Assembly: GCA_964532865.1 (NCBI GenBank)
Contig: CAZHJA010000050.1
Span: 1-5,125, forward strand
Source: CAZHJA01 sp964532865
GTDB taxonomy: Bacteria > Patescibacteriota > Microgenomatia > UBA1406 > GWC2-37-13
DNA: 5,125 nt
Direction of reading: 5' to 3'
In this document: positions 3,853 to 5,125 of the stretch, piece by piece
How the letters are laid out: the number at the start of each line of letters is the position of its first letter
Position numbering within the stretch: position 1 is the first letter of the stretch
Translations under genes and position numbers: made by a program
The notes under the pieces: generated by a model
Seen by the model: the letters and a program-made list of their open reading frames with translations, nothing else
Told to the model about the DNA's origin: nothing
The model's database searches: none

Positions 3853-4887
3853 ATGGAAAATACAATTGATGTAATGGAAAATATACCTGAGACAAAAGTA
3901 GTCTTGCCAAGTCAAGAAAGCAATCCCATGCAATTATTACCATTTACAAAAGAAGAGCTATGTGAACAGATAAAGTGGCAATCTCACCCAGCAAATCCAC
4001 TAATTAATCCGAGTTTGGTACCCGATTTTAATTACCTTGCCGATCCGACCTGGATGCCACCAGATCAGACTCCAGATGGATTATTCCATTTGATAGCACC
4101 AGCAGGAATTAATCTTTGTCAGTTTACCTCAAAGGATGGTATTCAATGGAAGCGGGATCGGTCTCCTGTTATGAAAGGAGCTGTTAGACCCTATCTATAC
4201 AAGGAAGGTGATGTTTATCATCTTTTTTATACAAAAGTTCATATGGTTGTACTTTTTACAGATAAACTTTCATCCACAATACAAATGACCTCATCCAAAG
4301 ATCTAATTCACTGGGGTAAACCAAAAACGATTCAGACACCGACTGTTCCACTTCAAAAGGAAGCGGTTGGAAATCCTTGTGTTGTAAAAGCAGGTAATAA
4401 ATACCTTTTATACTCAAGCGGTGGCACAGCACTACTAACAGATTGTTACTTTACTGAACCTCATTCTATCTGGGTGGCGGAAGCTGACAGTATTGATGGT
4501 CCTTATGAGTTAATAAGCGGACCGATTATTGACCTGACCTCAGAAGATCCTGATATGAATATCGGTGCTGGATCTATAAAAGTATTAAGAACAAAAGATG
4601 GATATTTTATTGGTTTCGTCAATGGGATACATAAAAATGAACGGGGTGGATCAACATCTGCTATTAAGATTCTCTGGTCGGTTGATGGTTATGAATGGGA
4701 AGGATTTGACTCTGCCCATATAGTCAAGCCCGATCCAGCAAAAGGGGAACTTTTTGCCTATGCCTGCGATGTTCACGTCTACGATGGGAAACTCTATCTT
4801 TATTACAATACCCGTGATGGGAAATTAAGAGGTACAGAAAGAATCAGTTTGGCTATAGGTAATCTTCCGAAAAAACAACAGGATTAA
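3853..4887 (+). CDS. Five-bladed beta-propeller protein, GH43/GH32/GH130-like
   Basis: This 344-residue protein resembles the five-bladed propeller glycosidases and glycoside phosphorylases (GH43, GH32, GH62, GH68, GH117, GH130 group), which cleave or transfer sugar residues. An Asn/Pro-rich segment (46-53) leads to Y-L-A-D-P-T-W (61-67), whose Asp64 would be the blade-one acid. Repeating blade signatures follow: S-K-D-G-I-Q-W-K (93-100), S-K-D-L-I-H-W-G (148-155), G-N-P-C-V-V (173-178), G-A-G-S-I-K-V (238-244), S-V-D-G-Y-E-W-E (276-283), and Y-A-C-D-V-H-V-Y-D-G-K-L-Y-L-Y-Y (303-318). There is no signal peptide, so a cytoplasmic role is likely. Exact family and substrate cannot be assigned, and it could be a non-catalytic relative. 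The protein begins M-E-N-T-I-D-V-M-E-N. I keep the first ATG because a -10 box lies 7 nt before it; Met8 is the alternative. The gene stands alone between A2 and A3. Confidence 0.75.
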   Translation: MENTIDVMENIPETKVVLPSQESNPMQLLPFTKEELCEQIKWQSHPANPLINPSLVPDFNYLADPTWMPPDQTPDGLFHLIAPAGINLCQFTSKDGIQWKRDRSPVMKGAVRPYLYKEGDVYHLFYTKVHMVVLFTDKLSSTIQMTSSKDLIHWGKPKTIQTPTVPLQKEAVGNPCVVKAGNKYLLYSSGGTALLTDCYFTEPHSIWVAEADSIDGPYELISGPIIDLTSEDPDMNIGAGSIKVLRTKDGYFIGFVNGIHKNERGGSTSAIKILWSVDGYEWEGFDSAHIVKPDPAKGELFAYACDVHVYDGKLYLYYNTRDGKLRGTERISLAIGNLPKKQQD

Positions 4888-4969
4888 AGCACATATTCTT
4901 TTCTAAACAAATATTCATAATATAATTAGAATAAAGTACATCTCAAAATATTAGATCATTGAGAATCCC

Positions 4970-5004
4970 TGCAGATATAAATTATTCAGAGACTTCTATC
5001 TGCA
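4970..5004. other. 8-bp inverted repeat abutting repeat A3
   Basis: TGCAGATA (4970-4977) and TATCTGCA (4997-5004) are perfectly complementary around a 19-nt loop, and the right arm overlaps the first bases of repeat A3. It could act as a weak terminator for the propeller gene, but no T-run follows. The equivalent flank of A1 and A2 has no such arm. The rest of 4888-4969 is AT-rich with nothing recognisable. Confidence 0.35.
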
Positions 5005-5077
5005 ACTGCCTAAAAGTCTGATAAACTTTATACATATAAGTCTCTAGAGTGTTCCATTCTAGGAGTTCTTGGTCCAC
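5003..5077 (+). repeat. Repeat family A, copy A3 (75 nt)
   Basis: This copy has the same length and ends as A1 and A2. In the 57-nt core (5021-5077) it differs from A1 at six positions, all transitions. In the proposed stem (5039-5046 with 5060-5067), one change turns a T-G pair into T-A and two turn Watson-Crick pairs into wobbles. One breaks a pair, so the hairpin is mostly retained. The palindrome TTATACATATAA (5028-5039) is intact. Confidence 0.9.
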
Positions 5078-5094
5078 AGCAAAATACATAATAA

Positions 5095-5120
5095 CCCCCT
5101 TTCTTTCCCCCCTTTTTCTT
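5095..5120 (+). other. 26-nt pure pyrimidine tract after repeat A3
   Basis: An uninterrupted run of C and T begins 17 nt after the end of repeat A3, near the window edge. A similar but interrupted tract follows A4 at 2274-2299. Its function is unknown; it could be structure-prone DNA or a variable-length tract. Confidence 0.5.
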
Positions 5121-5125
5121 GTACA

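Noticed and set aside
1010..5077. Classic integron attC sites
   Set aside because: I looked for paired RYYYAAC and GTTRRRY arms at the ends of the repeats on both strands and did not find them. Isolated matches (for example 10-16 and 2365-2371) occur in inconsistent positions and are expected by chance.
1010..5077. CRISPR array
   Set aside because: The repeats are 75 nt long, few, and spaced by hundreds to more than a thousand bases containing genes, not by short uniform spacers.

Overview
This 5.1-kb window comes from an AT-rich bacterial genome. Its genes are solitary, face both ways and form no operons. None of the intact genes has a visible Shine-Dalgarno sequence. Instead, a TATAAT-like -10 box lies just upstream of each ATG, usually by 6-8 nt, which suggests leaderless mRNAs. 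These traits would fit a Patescibacteria/CPR-type genome or an accessory region of another low-GC bacterium. No phylogenetic marker is present, so the taxon is a low-confidence inference.

Layout from left to right. Positions 1-243 hold an inverted copy of repeat family B and a promoter. 244-534 (+) is a small hypothetical gene. 569-916 (-) is a convergent small hypothetical gene with a consensus promoter. 1010-1084 is repeat A1, followed immediately by a 17-codon gene remnant. 1179-2159 (+) encodes a C45/acyl-CoA:6-APA acyltransferase-like Ntn hydrolase. 2191-2265 is diverged repeat A4. 2321-2347 is repeat B2. 2367-3077 (-) encodes a family 2 glycosyltransferase. 3166-3226 is repeat B3. 3227-3618 holds a 5'-truncated small ORF overlapping the start of a 3'-truncated zeta-toxin-like gene. 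3665-3739 is repeat A2. 3853-4887 (+) encodes a five-bladed beta-propeller protein of the GH43/GH32/GH130-like fold. 5003-5077 is repeat A3, followed by a polypyrimidine tract.

The main observation is the repeat set. Four 75-nt A elements lie in the same orientation whatever the direction of the neighbouring genes. Three B elements share a near-identical 18-mer, and two of them flank the glycosyltransferase gene as direct repeats. A1 and A2 are identical over 57 nt although 2.6 kb apart. Gene fragments begin directly at the 3' ends of A1 and B3. The whole resembles an array of exchangeable one- or two-gene cassettes separated by recombination sites. I could not fit the repeats to the integron attC consensus, no recombinase is present, and the mechanism is unknown.

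The genes do not form a pathway. They are a mix of accessory functions (an amide-bond hydrolase or acyltransferase, sugar transfer, a carbohydrate-active propeller, a broken toxin and two unknowns), as expected of an accessory cassette region.
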